Assembly (NCBI RefSeq): GCF_017744445.1
Contig: NZ_JAGIBH010000020.1
Location: 17,751 to 60,760, forward strand
Origin: Caulobacter sp.
GTDB taxonomy: Bacteria; Pseudomonadota; Alphaproteobacteria; Caulobacterales; Caulobacteraceae
DNA length: 43,010 nt
Reading direction: 5' to 3'
Below the pieces are notes generated by a model that had not been told where the DNA came from, made no database searches, and saw nothing but the letters and a program-made list of their open reading frames with translations. This document shows, in pieces, positions 18,649-29,177 of this stretch. The position numbers and the translations under genes are program-made. How positions within the stretch are numbered: the stretch's first letter is position 1; each line of letters begins with the position of its first letter.

Positions 18649-18659
18649 GCAAATAACAT

Positions 18660-18762
18660 CGTCATCCCGGAAGCCTCGTAGAGGCTATCCGGGACCCAGG
18701 GGCAACCGCACTGCATTGGCCCCTGGGTCCCGGCTCTCCGCTTCGCTGCGGCCGGGATGACG
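18660..18762. repeat. Interspersed inverted repeat with nested arms
   Basis: Outer arms CGTCATCCCGG (18660-18670) and its complement (18752-18762), and an inner perfect 15-bp pair (18689-18703 and 18719-18733). The outer ends match the CGTCATTCCCG/CGGGAATGACG ends of the elements at 9759-9892 and 37959-38090, so it belongs to the same broad class of palindromic intergenic repeats. It separates the nitroreductase from the lipoprotein gene. Confidence 0.8.
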
Positions 18763-18805
18763 AGGATTTTTGTGAATCTGATGCACATTGGGCTACAAAG
18801 CCCGC

Positions 18806-19444
18806 ATGACCCTCCGTCACACCCTCATCGCCCTGCCGCTTCTCGTCCTCGCCGCCTGCGGGCCGGCCAAGAAGGACGAGGCGGCCGCTCCCGCGCCCGA
18901 AGCTGGCGCGAAAACTCCGGTCCAGGTCGCCATCGCGCCCTATGCCGGCGGCCCGCTGAAGGTCAGCAAGGACGGCGTTGGGCCGATCAACGCCACGGTC
19001 GCCTTCGACTTGGCCACGCTCAAGGTGCTGTTCCCGAAGGCCAAGGTCGAGCAGGCTTTCCTGCACTTTGGCGAAGGCCCGGCCCAGCCGATCATCAATG
19101 TCGAGCAGGACAACGTCCCGCTGGCCGAGATCGGCAAGACCGACGAGGGCGAGATCGCCTATGTCCGAGTCAATGCCGGCGACGCGCGCGGTCCCAAGGA
19201 CGAGCAGCTGCTGGCCAAGTGGGCCGATCTTGGCTTCACCGTCGACCAGTGCCGCGCCGGCGAGGGCCGCGAGGTCAACATGACGATCTGCGTGCGCCCC
19301 GAGGCCCCGACCGTGTCGTACGTGTTCGGCGTGCCCGGCTACACCGGCAAGGCCGTGCCGCCCGAGGCGACCCTGAAGGCCAAGGGCCAGCTGAACGAGT
19401 TCGTCTGGCGTCCGGCCGAAGGCGCCGTCGTCGGCGCCGGCTGA
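18806..19444 (+). CDS. DUF1131-like (YfeY-type) lipoprotein
   Basis: 212-residue predicted lipoprotein: MTLRHTLIALPLLVLAACG is a type II signal with lipobox LAAC, so the mature protein starts at Cys18 and is lipid-anchored. The body (VSKDGVGPINATVAFDLATLKVLFPKAKVEQ) resembles the DUF1131 family, which includes the sigma-E-regulated YfeY of enterobacteria; function unknown. The family call is from memory. An in-frame TTG at 18788 is ignored because it would disturb the signal peptide. tsaB begins 3 bases after the stop. Confidence 0.75.
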   Translation: MTLRHTLIALPLLVLAACGPAKKDEAAAPAPEAGAKTPVQVAIAPYAGGPLKVSKDGVGPINATVAFDLATLKVLFPKAKVEQAFLHFGEGPAQPIINVEQDNVPLAEIGKTDEGEIAYVRVNAGDARGPKDEQLLAKWADLGFTVDQCRAGEGREVNMTICVRPEAPTVSYVFGVPGYTGKAVPPEATLKAKGQLNEFVWRPAEGAVVGAG

Positions 19445-19447
19445 TCC

Positions 19448-20083
19448 ATGATCCTGTCGATCGACACCTGCCTCGGCGCCAGCTCGGTCGCCGTGCTGGA
19501 CGGCGAGCGCGTGCTGGCCGTGCGCAGCGAGCCCATGACCCGCGGCCACCAGGAGCGCATCGGCATCCTGGCCCGTGAAGCGGCCGCCGAGGCGGGCGTC
19601 GCCTTCACTGACCTCTCCCGCATCGGCGTCACGGTCGGTCCGGGCTCGTTCACCGGCCTGCGGGTGGGCCTGGCCTTCGCCAAGGGCCTGGCCACGGCGC
19701 TGTCGATCCCGTGCGTGGGCGTCAACACGCTGGAGAGCCTGGCGTTCGGTCACAAGGGCTTCGTCGCCGCCGTGCTCGATGCGCGGATGGACCAGGTCTA
19801 TATCCAGGTCTTCGCCGACGGCGTCTCGCTGATGGCCCCGGACGCCCTGGGGCTGGGCGAGGCCGCCGCGCGGCTGGCCGAGCTCTATTCGGGCGGTCCG
19901 GCGACCCTGGTCGGCTCGGGCGCGCCGCTGCTGGCCGATACGTTGAGCGTCGCCACCGTGCTGACCCCGGTCGCGCCCGATCCCGTCGCCGTCGCCCGTT
20001 TGGCCGCCAAGAAGCCCACGCCCGCCCATTCGCCCCGGCCGCTATACCTGCGCGCGCCCTACGCCACGCTGCCCGCCGCATGA
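19448..20083 (+). CDS. tsaB: tRNA threonylcarbamoyladenosine biosynthesis protein TsaB
   Basis: 211-residue ASKHA-fold protein that scaffolds TsaD and TsaE for t6A37 formation in tRNAs decoding ANN codons. Diagnostic stretches are MILSIDTCLGASSVAVL at the N-terminus and the GVTVGPGSFTGLRVGLAFAKGLA motif around residues 60-82. The stop overlaps the rimI start (ATGA), the usual tsaB-rimI arrangement, indicating translational coupling. Confidence 0.96.
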   Translation: MILSIDTCLGASSVAVLDGERVLAVRSEPMTRGHQERIGILAREAAAEAGVAFTDLSRIGVTVGPGSFTGLRVGLAFAKGLATALSIPCVGVNTLESLAFGHKGFVAAVLDARMDQVYIQVFADGVSLMAPDALGLGEAAARLAELYSGGPATLVGSGAPLLADTLSVATVLTPVAPDPVAVARLAAKKPTPAHSPRPLYLRAPYATLPAA

Positions 20084-20532
20084 ACCTGCGTCCCGTCGGC
20101 TCGGAAGCCGCCTTCGATCTCGCCGACCTGCATGACAAGGCCTTTCCCCGGCCCTGGACGGCGCTGGAGTTCGACGAGCTGCTGAAATCCCCCGGCGCCT
20201 TCGCGGTGCTGGGCGAGGCGGGGGAGCCCGCCGAATCCAAGGGCTTCATCCTGTGCCGCTCGATCGCCGGCGAGGCCGAGATCCTGACGATCGCCGTCGA
20301 CCCCGTGGCCCGCCGGCGCGGCTGGGGCGCGGCGCTTGTGGAAATCGCCGCCGGCATCGCCGCCGAGACCAGGGCCGAGGCCATGTTCCTGGAGGTCGCC
20401 GCTGACAATCTGGCGGCCATTGCGCTGTATCAAGCGACCGGTTTCGCCAAGGTCGGGGTCAGGAAGGGATATTATCCCCATCCCGATGGCCCCAAGGATG
20501 CGCTTGTCATGCGCCGGGCGCTTAACACTTAA
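20080..20532 (+). CDS. rimI: GNAT N-acetyltransferase, RimI (ribosomal protein S18 acetyltransferase)
   Basis: 150-residue GNAT protein. The acetyl-CoA-binding motif A is ILTIAVDPVARRRGWGAALV (Q/RxxGxG/A type), and the C-terminal ALYQATGFAKVGVRKGYY is the standard RimI ending. ATG 20080 overlaps the tsaB stop. RimI acetylates the N-terminal Ala of S18 in E. coli; the same activity is assumed here. A small hairpin-like TTAAG/CTTAA patch spans the stop (20519-20538). Confidence 0.92.
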   Translation: MNLRPVGSEAAFDLADLHDKAFPRPWTALEFDELLKSPGAFAVLGEAGEPAESKGFILCRSIAGEAEILTIAVDPVARRRGWGAALVEIAAGIAAETRAEAMFLEVAADNLAAIALYQATGFAKVGVRKGYYPHPDGPKDALVMRRALNT

Positions 20533-20577
20533 GGCGCGACCGCCTATCTTCCGGGCGACTCAGACGGAGGTTCCGCC

Positions 20578-20985
20578 GTGGATCGACTCGAAAAGGCCTG
20601 TATCGAAAAAGGCATGCGCATGACGGACCAGCGCCGCGTGATCGCGCGCGTGCTGTCGTCGGCCGAGGACCATCCGGACGTCGAGGAGCTGCACCGCCGC
20701 GCCCACGCCATCGATCCGCACATCTCGATCGCCACGGTCTACCGCACCGTCCGCCTGTTCGAGGAAAGCGGCATCATCGAGCGCCACGACTTCCGTGACG
20801 GCCGTTCGCGCTACGAAGAGACGCCCGATCACCACCACGACCACCTGATCGACATGAAGACCGGCAAGGTCGTCGAGTTCGTGGACGAGGAGATCGAAGC
20901 CCTGCAGCACGCCATCGCCCGCAAGCTGGGCTACAAGCTGGTGGATCACCGGCTCGAACTCTACGGCATGCCGCTGGAGGAGTAG
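20578..20985 (+). CDS. fur: Ferric uptake regulator Fur
   Basis: 135-residue iron-responsive repressor. The winged-helix domain (residues 1-80) has the recognition region SIATVYRTVRLFEESGIIERHDF; the metal-binding and dimerisation domain contains HHHDHLID (near 82-89) and the later His/Glu residues. It starts at a GTG preceded by GGAGG at 20565-20569, about 8 bases upstream. It lacks the C-terminal CxxC zinc sites found in E. coli Fur, common in alphaproteobacterial members; assignment to Fur rather than the related Mur or Irr rests on the HHHDHL pattern and is likely but not certain. It lies between rimI and miaB. Confidence 0.9.
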   Translation: MDRLEKACIEKGMRMTDQRRVIARVLSSAEDHPDVEELHRRAHAIDPHISIATVYRTVRLFEESGIIERHDFRDGRSRYEETPDHHHDHLIDMKTGKVVEFVDEEIEALQHAIARKLGYKLVDHRLELYGMPLEE

Positions 20986-20995
20986 GGTTGGGGCT

Positions 20996-21110
20996 ACTTG
21001 CCCCCACCTGACCGCTTCGCGGTCGTCCGCCCCCGGAGGGGGCGGAAGGTGCGCCGCGATTCTTCTTCCCCCTCTGGGGGAGGAGCGCCGCAGGCGCGGA
21101 GGGGGCAAGT
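20996..21110. repeat. Interspersed hairpin repeat, second family, copy 2
   Basis: The ends form a 10-bp inverted repeat (ACTTGCCCCC at 20996-21005 and its complement at 21101-21110). Inside are three hairpins: GACCGC-TTC-GCGGTC, CGCCCCC-GG-AGGGGGCG and CCCCCTC/GGGGGAG. The sequence CCCCACCTGACC ... GGTCGTCCGCCCCC ... GGAGGAGCGC ... GCGCGGAGGGGGC is shared with 15898-16010. It fills the gap between fur and miaB. Confidence 0.82.
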
Positions 21111-21161
21111 GTGTCCTCCGCGACCTTGCGCCGAGCCCGCCCCGCCCCCATAACCTCGCGG

Positions 21162-22528
<1,367 letters not shown>

Positions 22529-22532
<4 letters not shown>

Positions 22533-23473
22533 GCCGTACGCCTGAATTCCTGCCGCTGTCCGACGACGCCGTCGTCGCCGTTACCGGTCCGTCGGGCCGC
22601 CACGCCGCCCTGATCGAGGACGCCTTCAAGGTGCTCATCGAAACTCCCGGCGGCGGCGTCACCATCACCGGCGACGCCCGCGGCCGCACCGGCGCGAAAC
22701 GTGTTCTGCAGACCCTGGCCGCTCGCGCCGACGACGGCGAGGAGGTGGTCGAGGCCGATGTCCGTATCGCCATCGGCAGCGCCCACGAGACCGGCGGCCA
22801 GGCCTCGCCCCGCGCGGTGCGCAAGGGCAATGTCTCGCCCAAGACCAAGAGCCAGGCCCAGTACCTGGAGCGGATGGCCACCCATCCGCTGGTCTTCGGC
22901 CTGGGCCCCGCCGGCACCGGCAAGACCTTCCTGGCCGTGGCCCATGGGGCTGGCATGCTGATGCGCGGCGAGGTCGATCGCCTGATCGTCACCCGTCCCG
23001 CCGTCGAGGCCGGCGAGAAGCTGGGCTTCCTGCCGGGCGACCTGAACGAGAAGGTCGACCCCTACATGGCTCCGGTCTGGGAAGCCCTGACCGACATCAT
23101 GGGCGCCGACCAATTGCGTCGCCGCCGTGAGAAGCTGGAGATCGAGGTCGCCCCGATCGCCTTCATGCGCGGCCGCACGCTGGCGCATGCGTTCGTCATC
23201 GTCGACGAGGCGCAGAACTGCTCGCGCCTGCAGATGAAGATGGTCCTGACCCGCATCGGCGAGGGCGCCCGCATGGTCGTCACCGGCGACCCGACCCAGG
23301 TCGATTTGATGAACCCGCGCGACTCCGGCCTGGCCCATGCCGTCTCGATCCTGGATGGCGTCGAGGGGGTGGCAGTGTCGCGCTTTACGTCTTCGGACGT
23401 GGTGCGCCACCCGCTCGTCGAGCGTATCGTTAAGGCCTATGACGCGGACGCGGCGCAGAGTACTCCCCGCTAA
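22529..23473 (+). CDS. ybeZ: PhoH family ATPase (YbeZ)
   Basis: 314-residue P-loop protein; Walker A GPAGTGKT at residues 126-133 and Walker B FVIVDEAQN. It works with YbeY in ribosomal RNA processing in other bacteria; the exact activity is unsettled. The start is a TTG at 22529 that overlaps the miaB stop, supported by a GGAG ribosome site (22519-22522) at normal spacing. ybeY begins immediately after the stop. Confidence 0.95.
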
Positions 23474-23947
23474 ATGACCATTACCGTAGACATCGAGATC
23501 GAGGACGAGGCCTGGACGACGGCGGAAGCCGAAACCGAGGCCCTGGTCTGGCGCGCCGCCCAGGCCGTGCTGGACGCGCATGAGGACATCGAAGGGCAGG
23601 GGATCGTGATCCTGCTGACCGACGACGACAGCGTCCAGGCCCTCAATCGCGACTTCCGCCAGAAGGACAAGCCGACCAACGTCCTGTCCTTCCCCTCGCC
23701 GCCCAATCCGGAAGGCCAGATCGGCGATATCGCCCTGGCCTATGGCGTCTGCGCCCGGGAAGCGGCCGAGCAGGGCAAGCCCCTGGGGCACCACCTGCAA
23801 CATCTGGTGGCGCATGGCGTGCTTCATCTCCTAGGATACGACCACGAGGGCGACGACGAGGCGGAAGCCATGGAGGCGCTCGAACGCGAAATCCTGGCGG
23901 GTCTGGACGTTCCGGATCCCTATGCCGGTGATGAAGAGGGGCGCTGA
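23474..23947 (+). CDS. ybeY: Endoribonuclease YbeY (rRNA maturation factor)
   Basis: 157-residue metal-dependent RNase needed for 16S rRNA 3'-end maturation. The zinc motif HGxLHLxGYDH is present with His114, His118 and His124 (LVAHGVLHLLGYDHEGDDEA), and PTNVLSFP is the family signature upstream. Its ATG directly abuts the phoH stop codon. Confidence 0.97.
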   Translation: MTITVDIEIEDEAWTTAEAETEALVWRAAQAVLDAHEDIEGQGIVILLTDDDSVQALNRDFRQKDKPTNVLSFPSPPNPEGQIGDIALAYGVCAREAAEQGKPLGHHLQHLVAHGVLHLLGYDHEGDDEAEAMEALEREILAGLDVPDPYAGDEEGR

Positions 23948-23955
23948 CACGGGCC

Positions 23956-24878
<923 letters not shown>

Positions 24879-24882
<4 letters not shown>

Positions 24883-26471
24883 CGGCCTGGACCAGCTTCC
24901 GCGCGAAGGCCTGGAGCGGGCCCTTGCTGGCGCTGCTCGCCGGCCTGGCCGCCGCCCTGGCCCATCCGCCGTTCGGCGTGCTGCCGGGCCTGCTGGGCTA
25001 TGCCGGCCTGCTCTATCTGCTCGACGACGTCCATGCCCAGAAGCCGCTGCGCTCTGCCTTCTGGCGCGGGTGGCTGGCGGGTGTCGGCTACTTTGGTCTC
25101 GGCACCTGGTGGATCGGCGAGGCCTTCATGGTCGACGCCGCCAACCAGGGCTGGATGGCGCCGTTCGCCGTCTCGGCCATGGCCGCGGGCCTGGCGCTGT
25201 TCTGGGGTCTGGCGGGTCTGCTCTATCGCCTTGTGCGGCCGGCCAGTGCCTGGCGCGTCCTGACCTTCGCCGCCGCCTTCGGCGCGCTGGAGTGGCTGCG
25301 CGGTCATGTGCTGACCGGCTTTCCCTGGAACCTGCCGGGCGAGACCTGGCGGGCGGGCTCGTGGCCGTCGCAGTTCGCGGCGGTGGTCGGCGCCTATGGC
25401 TTGACCTGGATCACCCTGGCCATCGCCGCCGCGCCGGCGGTGTGGCGCGAGGGCAGGGCGGGGAAGATCGCCCTGGGTTCGGCGGTCGCCGGCCTTGTCG
25501 CTATTTCTAGCTACGGGGCTTTCGCGGTGTCGCGGCCGCTGGTCGAGGGGGCGCCCGTCACGGTGCGCATCGTCCAGGCCGATATCCAGCAGGACGCCAA
25601 GTGGGACGCCGCCCGCTTCGCCCAGATCGTCCAGGCCTATGTCTCGCTGACGGCCAAGCCCTATGCTGGCAAGCCCGCCGACCTGGTGGTCTGGCCCGAG
25701 GGCGCCCTGCCGGCGGCGATCAACGACTACATGGCGCCTGGAACCTGGGTGCGGCAGGCGATCCTCGACAGCCTGCAGCCGGGCCAGACCCTGCTGATCG
25801 GCGGTTATCGCTATGAGGGGCCCGTCCAGAGCCCGACCTACTACAACAGCCTGATCGCCCTGAAGCGCACGGCGACGGATCTCGAGGTCGTGGGCGTCTA
25901 CGACAAGCACCGCCTGGTGCCATTCGGCGAATACCTGCCGGCCGACAAGTTCCTGACCGCCATCGGCTTCAAGAGCCTGGCCCATCTCGGGGACGGTTTC
26001 GCCACCGGCCCGCGCCCTATCCCGCTGAAGGTCGGCGACGGCCTGCTGACCCAGCCGCTGATCTGCTACGAGAGCCTGTTTCCGGGCCTGGCCAAGCCCA
26101 ACAAAGACGTCCGGGTGCTGATCAATGTCTCGAACGACGCCTGGTTCGGCGTCACGTCGGGCCCGCTGCAGCACCTCAATCTGGCCAGCTACCGCGCCAT
26201 CGAAAGCGCCAAGCCGATCCTGCGGGCGACGCCCACGGGAGTCAGCGCTGTCATCGACGCCCACGGTCGAATCGTCCCGGGAACGCGCCTGGATCTAGGC
26301 AAAAGTGGAGTGATCGACACCGCTATACCAGGTAAGGGTGGGGTTACACCCTTCGACAACTTCGGTGATTCTGCGTTTTTCGCGCTTCTACTGATATCTG
26401 CGGTTGCGTCAGTTCGCCGGCCGAGGGGTAAGTCCTTTTCTTCTATTGCAAGCGTGCAAGACTTAGGCTGA
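24879..26471 (+). CDS. lnt: Apolipoprotein N-acyltransferase Lnt
   Basis: Inner-membrane enzyme that adds the third acyl chain to lipoproteins. The 530-residue protein has six or more hydrophobic segments (residues ~12-220) and a periplasmic nitrilase-like domain with the triad Glu274 (WPEGALP), Lys343 (YDKHRLVPFGE) and Cys396 (ICYESLFP). It starts with a GTG overlapping ybeX. The last ~60 codons use many A/T-ending codons unlike the rest of the gene, probably because the promoter of the next gene lies there. Confidence 0.95.
26446..26459. promoter_or_regulatory. TTGCA-N4-TGCAA dyad before the XRE gene
   Basis: A short perfect dyad (TTGCA, AGCG, TGCAA) in the 3' end of lnt, 46 bases upstream of the XRE regulator start, within an AT-rich promoter-like stretch (26430-26500). 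It could be an autoregulatory operator. Evidence is position and symmetry only. Confidence 0.25.
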
Positions 26472-26505
26472 ATTAAAACCGCAATTTCAGCTATCAAGCG
26501 TAGGC

Positions 26506-26937
26506 ATGAGCGAGTCGTCCGACGCCGAGCGTCACCCCAATCCCGTCGACCTGCATGTGGGCGCCCGCATCCGCATGCGCCGCAAGATCCTGGGCGTCAG
26601 CCAGGAGCGGCTGGCCGAGGACCTGGGGCTGACCTTCCAGCAGATCCAGAAGTACGAGCGCGGAGCCAACCGGGTCAGCGCCAGCAAGCTGTACGAGATC
26701 GCCAAGAGCCTGCAGTCCTCGGTCGGCTACTTCTTCGAGGGCCTGGCCGATCCGGCCGGTGACGGCGTGGCCGACGCCGGCGAGCCGTTCGTGCACGACT
26801 TCCTGATGACCTCGGAAGGCCTGGAACTGGCCGCCCTGTTCCCCAAGATCAGCCGGTCCAAGGTGCGTCGCCGGATCCTGGAGCTGGTCCGCTCGATGGC
26901 CGAGGAAGAGGCCGCCGCCGGCGCCGACGAGGACTAA
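26506..26937 (+). CDS. XRE-family HTH transcriptional regulator
   Basis: 143-residue DNA-binding protein. A Cro/C1-type helix-turn-helix lies at residues ~17-75 (VGARIRMRRKILGVSQERLAEDLGLTFQQIQKYERGANRVSASKLYEIA), and a short C-terminal helical region (FLMTSEGLELAALFPKI, then VRRRILELVRSMAEEE) follows. This architecture and its position between lnt and metK recur in alphaproteobacteria, where related proteins respond to acid or stress or control biofilm genes (general knowledge, not tested here). Target genes cannot be read. Confidence 0.92.
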   Translation: MSESSDAERHPNPVDLHVGARIRMRRKILGVSQERLAEDLGLTFQQIQKYERGANRVSASKLYEIAKSLQSSVGYFFEGLADPAGDGVADAGEPFVHDFLMTSEGLELAALFPKISRSKVRRRILELVRSMAEEEAAAGADED

Positions 26938-26978
26938 ACGGCGCTAAAGACGGGCGCAGGTTCTCTCGCCTTGATCGC

Positions 26979-26994
26979 ATAAACATATCTTTAT
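26979..26994. promoter_or_regulatory. Dyad upstream of metK (ATAAA-ATAT-TTTAT type)
   Basis: ATAAACATATCTTTAT is symmetric except for one C/C pair and lies in an AT-rich island 76 bases before the metK start, in otherwise GC-rich DNA. It resembles operators of ArsR-type regulators of the methionine/SAM cycle in alphaproteobacteria, as recalled and not verified. The rest of the 26938-27069 gap shows no riboswitch I can recognise. Confidence 0.45.
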
Positions 26995-27069
26995 ATGGTT
27001 CTGGTCTAACTGGACGCCACACTGGGCGCCCGCACGCCTGCGCGCATCCTGCCTGACCGGAGCTGTCTC

Positions 27070-28293
27070 TTGAGCCGTTCGTCCTACATCTTCACCAGCG
27101 AGAGCGTTTCCGAAGGCCATCCCGACAAGGTCGCCGACCGCATCAGCGACACCGTCGTCGACGCGTTCCTGTCGGTCGATCCCGAAGCCCGGGTGGCCTG
27201 CGAAACCCTGGTCACCACCAACCGCATCGTGCTGGCCGGCGAAGTCCGCGCCGGCAAGCCGGACGGTGACAAGAAGGCCAACAAGCAGCTGACCAAGGAC
27301 ATCCTGGCCTCGCTCGAGCCCAAGGTCCGCGCCGCGGTCAAGGACATCGGCTACGAGCAGAAGGGCTTCCACTGGCAGAAGGCGAAGTACTCGAACTTCC
27401 TGCACGGCCAGTCGGCGCACATCGCCCAGGGCGTGGACGCCACCGAGAAGAAGGACGAGGGCGCCGGCGACCAGGGCATCATGTTCGGCTACGCCAGCAC
27501 CGAGACCCCGGAGCTGATGCCGGCCACGCTGCAGTACAGCCACAATATCCTCAAGCGCCTGGCCGAGCTGCGTCACAGCGGCGAGCTGAAGGAGCTGGAG
27601 CCCGACGCCAAGAGCCAGGTGACCCTGGAGTATGACGGCAACGGCCGCCCGACGCGCGTCGTGTCGATCGTCGTCAGCCACCAGCACGCCAAGAAGATCG
27701 ACGGCAAGGCCGCGACCTCCAAGCGCGTGCTGGACCTGATCAAGCCGCACATCCTGCCGATCTTCCCGGACGGCCTGATCACCAAGAAGACCCAGTGGCT
27801 GGTCAATCCGACCGGTCGCTTCGAGATCGGCGGTCCGGACGGCGACGCTGGCGTGACCGGCCGCAAGATCATCGTCGACACCTACGGCGGCGCGGCCCCG
27901 CACGGCGGCGGCGCGTTCTCGGGTAAGGATCCGACCAAGGTCGACCGCTCGGCCGCCTATGCCTGCCGCTACCTGGCCAAGAACGTCGTGGCCTCGGGCC
28001 TGGCCGATCGCTGCACCATCCAGATCGCCTATGCGATCGGCGTGGCCCAGCCGGTCTCGTTCCACGTCGACCTGCACGGCACCGGCAAGGTCGATCCGGC
28101 CGTGCTGGAAAAGATCCTGCCGCAGCTGATCGGCGGCGCCACCCCGCGCGCCATCCGTGAGCACCTGCAGCTGAACCGTCCGATCTACGCCCGCACCGCC
28201 GCCTACGGCCACTTCGGCCGCACGCCGGACAACGAAGGCGGCTTCTCGTGGGAGAAGACCGACCTTGTGAGCGAGCTGAAGGGCCTGGCGTAA
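27070..28293 (+). CDS. metK: S-adenosylmethionine synthase
   Basis: Makes S-adenosylmethionine from ATP and methionine. The 407-residue protein has the N-terminal FTSESVSEGHPDKVADRISD, the ATP motif GAGDQGIMFGYA, and the glycine-rich phosphate loop GGGAFSGKDPTKVDRSAAY. The start is a TTG at 27070 with GGAG about 8 bases upstream; no in-frame ATG gives the conserved N-terminus. It is about 20 residues longer than E. coli MetK, as is common in alphaproteobacteria. A nested repeat lies between it and trmB. Confidence 0.97.
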   Translation: MSRSSYIFTSESVSEGHPDKVADRISDTVVDAFLSVDPEARVACETLVTTNRIVLAGEVRAGKPDGDKKANKQLTKDILASLEPKVRAAVKDIGYEQKGFHWQKAKYSNFLHGQSAHIAQGVDATEKKDEGAGDQGIMFGYASTETPELMPATLQYSHNILKRLAELRHSGELKELEPDAKSQVTLEYDGNGRPTRVVSIVVSHQHAKKIDGKAATSKRVLDLIKPHILPIFPDGLITKKTQWLVNPTGRFEIGGPDGDAGVTGRKIIVDTYGGAAPHGGGAFSGKDPTKVDRSAAYACRYLAKNVVASGLADRCTIQIAYAIGVAQPVSFHVDLHGTGKVDPAVLEKILPQLIGGATPRAIREHLQLNRPIYARTAAYGHFGRTPDNEGGFSWEKTDLVSELKGLA

Positions 28294-28318
28294 CGGTCCG
28301 TTCCGTTATTCCAAACCT

Positions 28319-28456
28319 GCCTTCCTAGGCCTGGTGCCTAGGATCCATCTTTCCGCCGGCGTTGCGCTCGACAGAGATCCGCAACGCCGGCGGTTTGCTT
28401 TCTGGACCGCTCAACCTGGCGCGACCATGGGTCCTAGGCACAAGGCCTAGGAAGGC
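28319..28456. repeat. Nested inverted repeat between metK and trmB
   Basis: Outer arms 28319-28348 and 28427-28456 pair over 30 positions with two mismatches; inner arms 28353-28366 and 28380-28393 are a perfect 14-bp pair. The right end is followed by GGATTTTGTTTTT, so on the plus strand the structure can act as the metK terminator. Its sequence differs from the other repeats in the window, but the nested design is the same. Confidence 0.85.
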
Positions 28457-28496
28457 GGATTTTGTTTTTCCCGATGACGGTTCTAAACAGCGCCCC

Positions 28497-29177
28497 ATGA
28501 CCAATCCGACCCAACCCCATGGCCCGCTGCGCTCGTTCGGCCGTCTGAAGTCGCGCCCGGTGAAGCCGCGCCAGCAGGCCCTGCTCGACACCCTGCTGCC
28601 CGAGATCGCCGTGCCGCAGGGCCCGTTCCAGCCGCTGGACCTGATGCCGGCCGCCAAGGCCGTGTGGCTGGAGATCGGTTTCGGCGGCGGCGAGCACATG
28701 GCGACCCAGGCCGGCCGCCATCCCGAGACCCTGGTGATCGGCGCCGAGCCCTTCGTGAACGGCGTCGCTTCGGCCGTGCGTCACGTCGAGGAGCAGGCCC
28801 TCAAGAACGTCCGCGTCCACGAGGGCGACGCCCGCGATGTGGTCGACTGGCTGCCCGACGCCTGCCTGGACCGGGTGTTCATCATGTTCCCCGACCCCTG
28901 GCACAAGGCCCGTCACAACAAGCGCCGCCTGATCCAGCCGGAATTCGTCGCTCGCCTGGCCCGCGTCATGAAGCCGGGCGCGGCCCTGCGCTTCGCGACC
29001 GACTGGGCCGACTATGGCGAGTGGACCACCGAGCGGGTGCTGGCCGACCCGAACTTCCGCTTCGCCGAGGCTGACGCCGACCGCAACGCGATCCCGGCCG
29101 ACCACGTCACGACGCGTTACGAGGAAAAGAAACTGGGCGACTGCGCGCCGGTGTTCCTGGACTTCGTTCGGATCTGA
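28497..29177 (+). CDS. trmB: tRNA (guanine-N(7)-)-methyltransferase TrmB
   Basis: SAM-dependent enzyme that forms m7G46 in tRNA. The 226-residue protein has the SAM-binding LEIGFGGGEHMATQA, the acidic GAEPF strand end, and the family motif FPDPWHKARHNKRRLIQPEF. Start 28497 puts MTNPTQPHGPLRSFGR at the N-terminus, as in alphaproteobacterial relatives; the open frame upstream is repeat DNA. It sits after metK, the source of its cofactor. Confidence 0.95.
   Translation: MTNPTQPHGPLRSFGRLKSRPVKPRQQALLDTLLPEIAVPQGPFQPLDLMPAAKAVWLEIGFGGGEHMATQAGRHPETLVIGAEPFVNGVASAVRHVEEQALKNVRVHEGDARDVVDWLPDACLDRVFIMFPDPWHKARHNKRRLIQPEFVARLARVMKPGAALRFATDWADYGEWTTERVLADPNFRFAEADADRNAIPADHVTTRYEEKKLGDCAPVFLDFVRI

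Noticed and set aside
26938..27069. SAM riboswitch upstream of metK
   Set aside because: I could not match the leader to the conserved cores of SAM-I or SAM-II riboswitches; an AT-rich protein-binding type dyad explains the unusual bases better.
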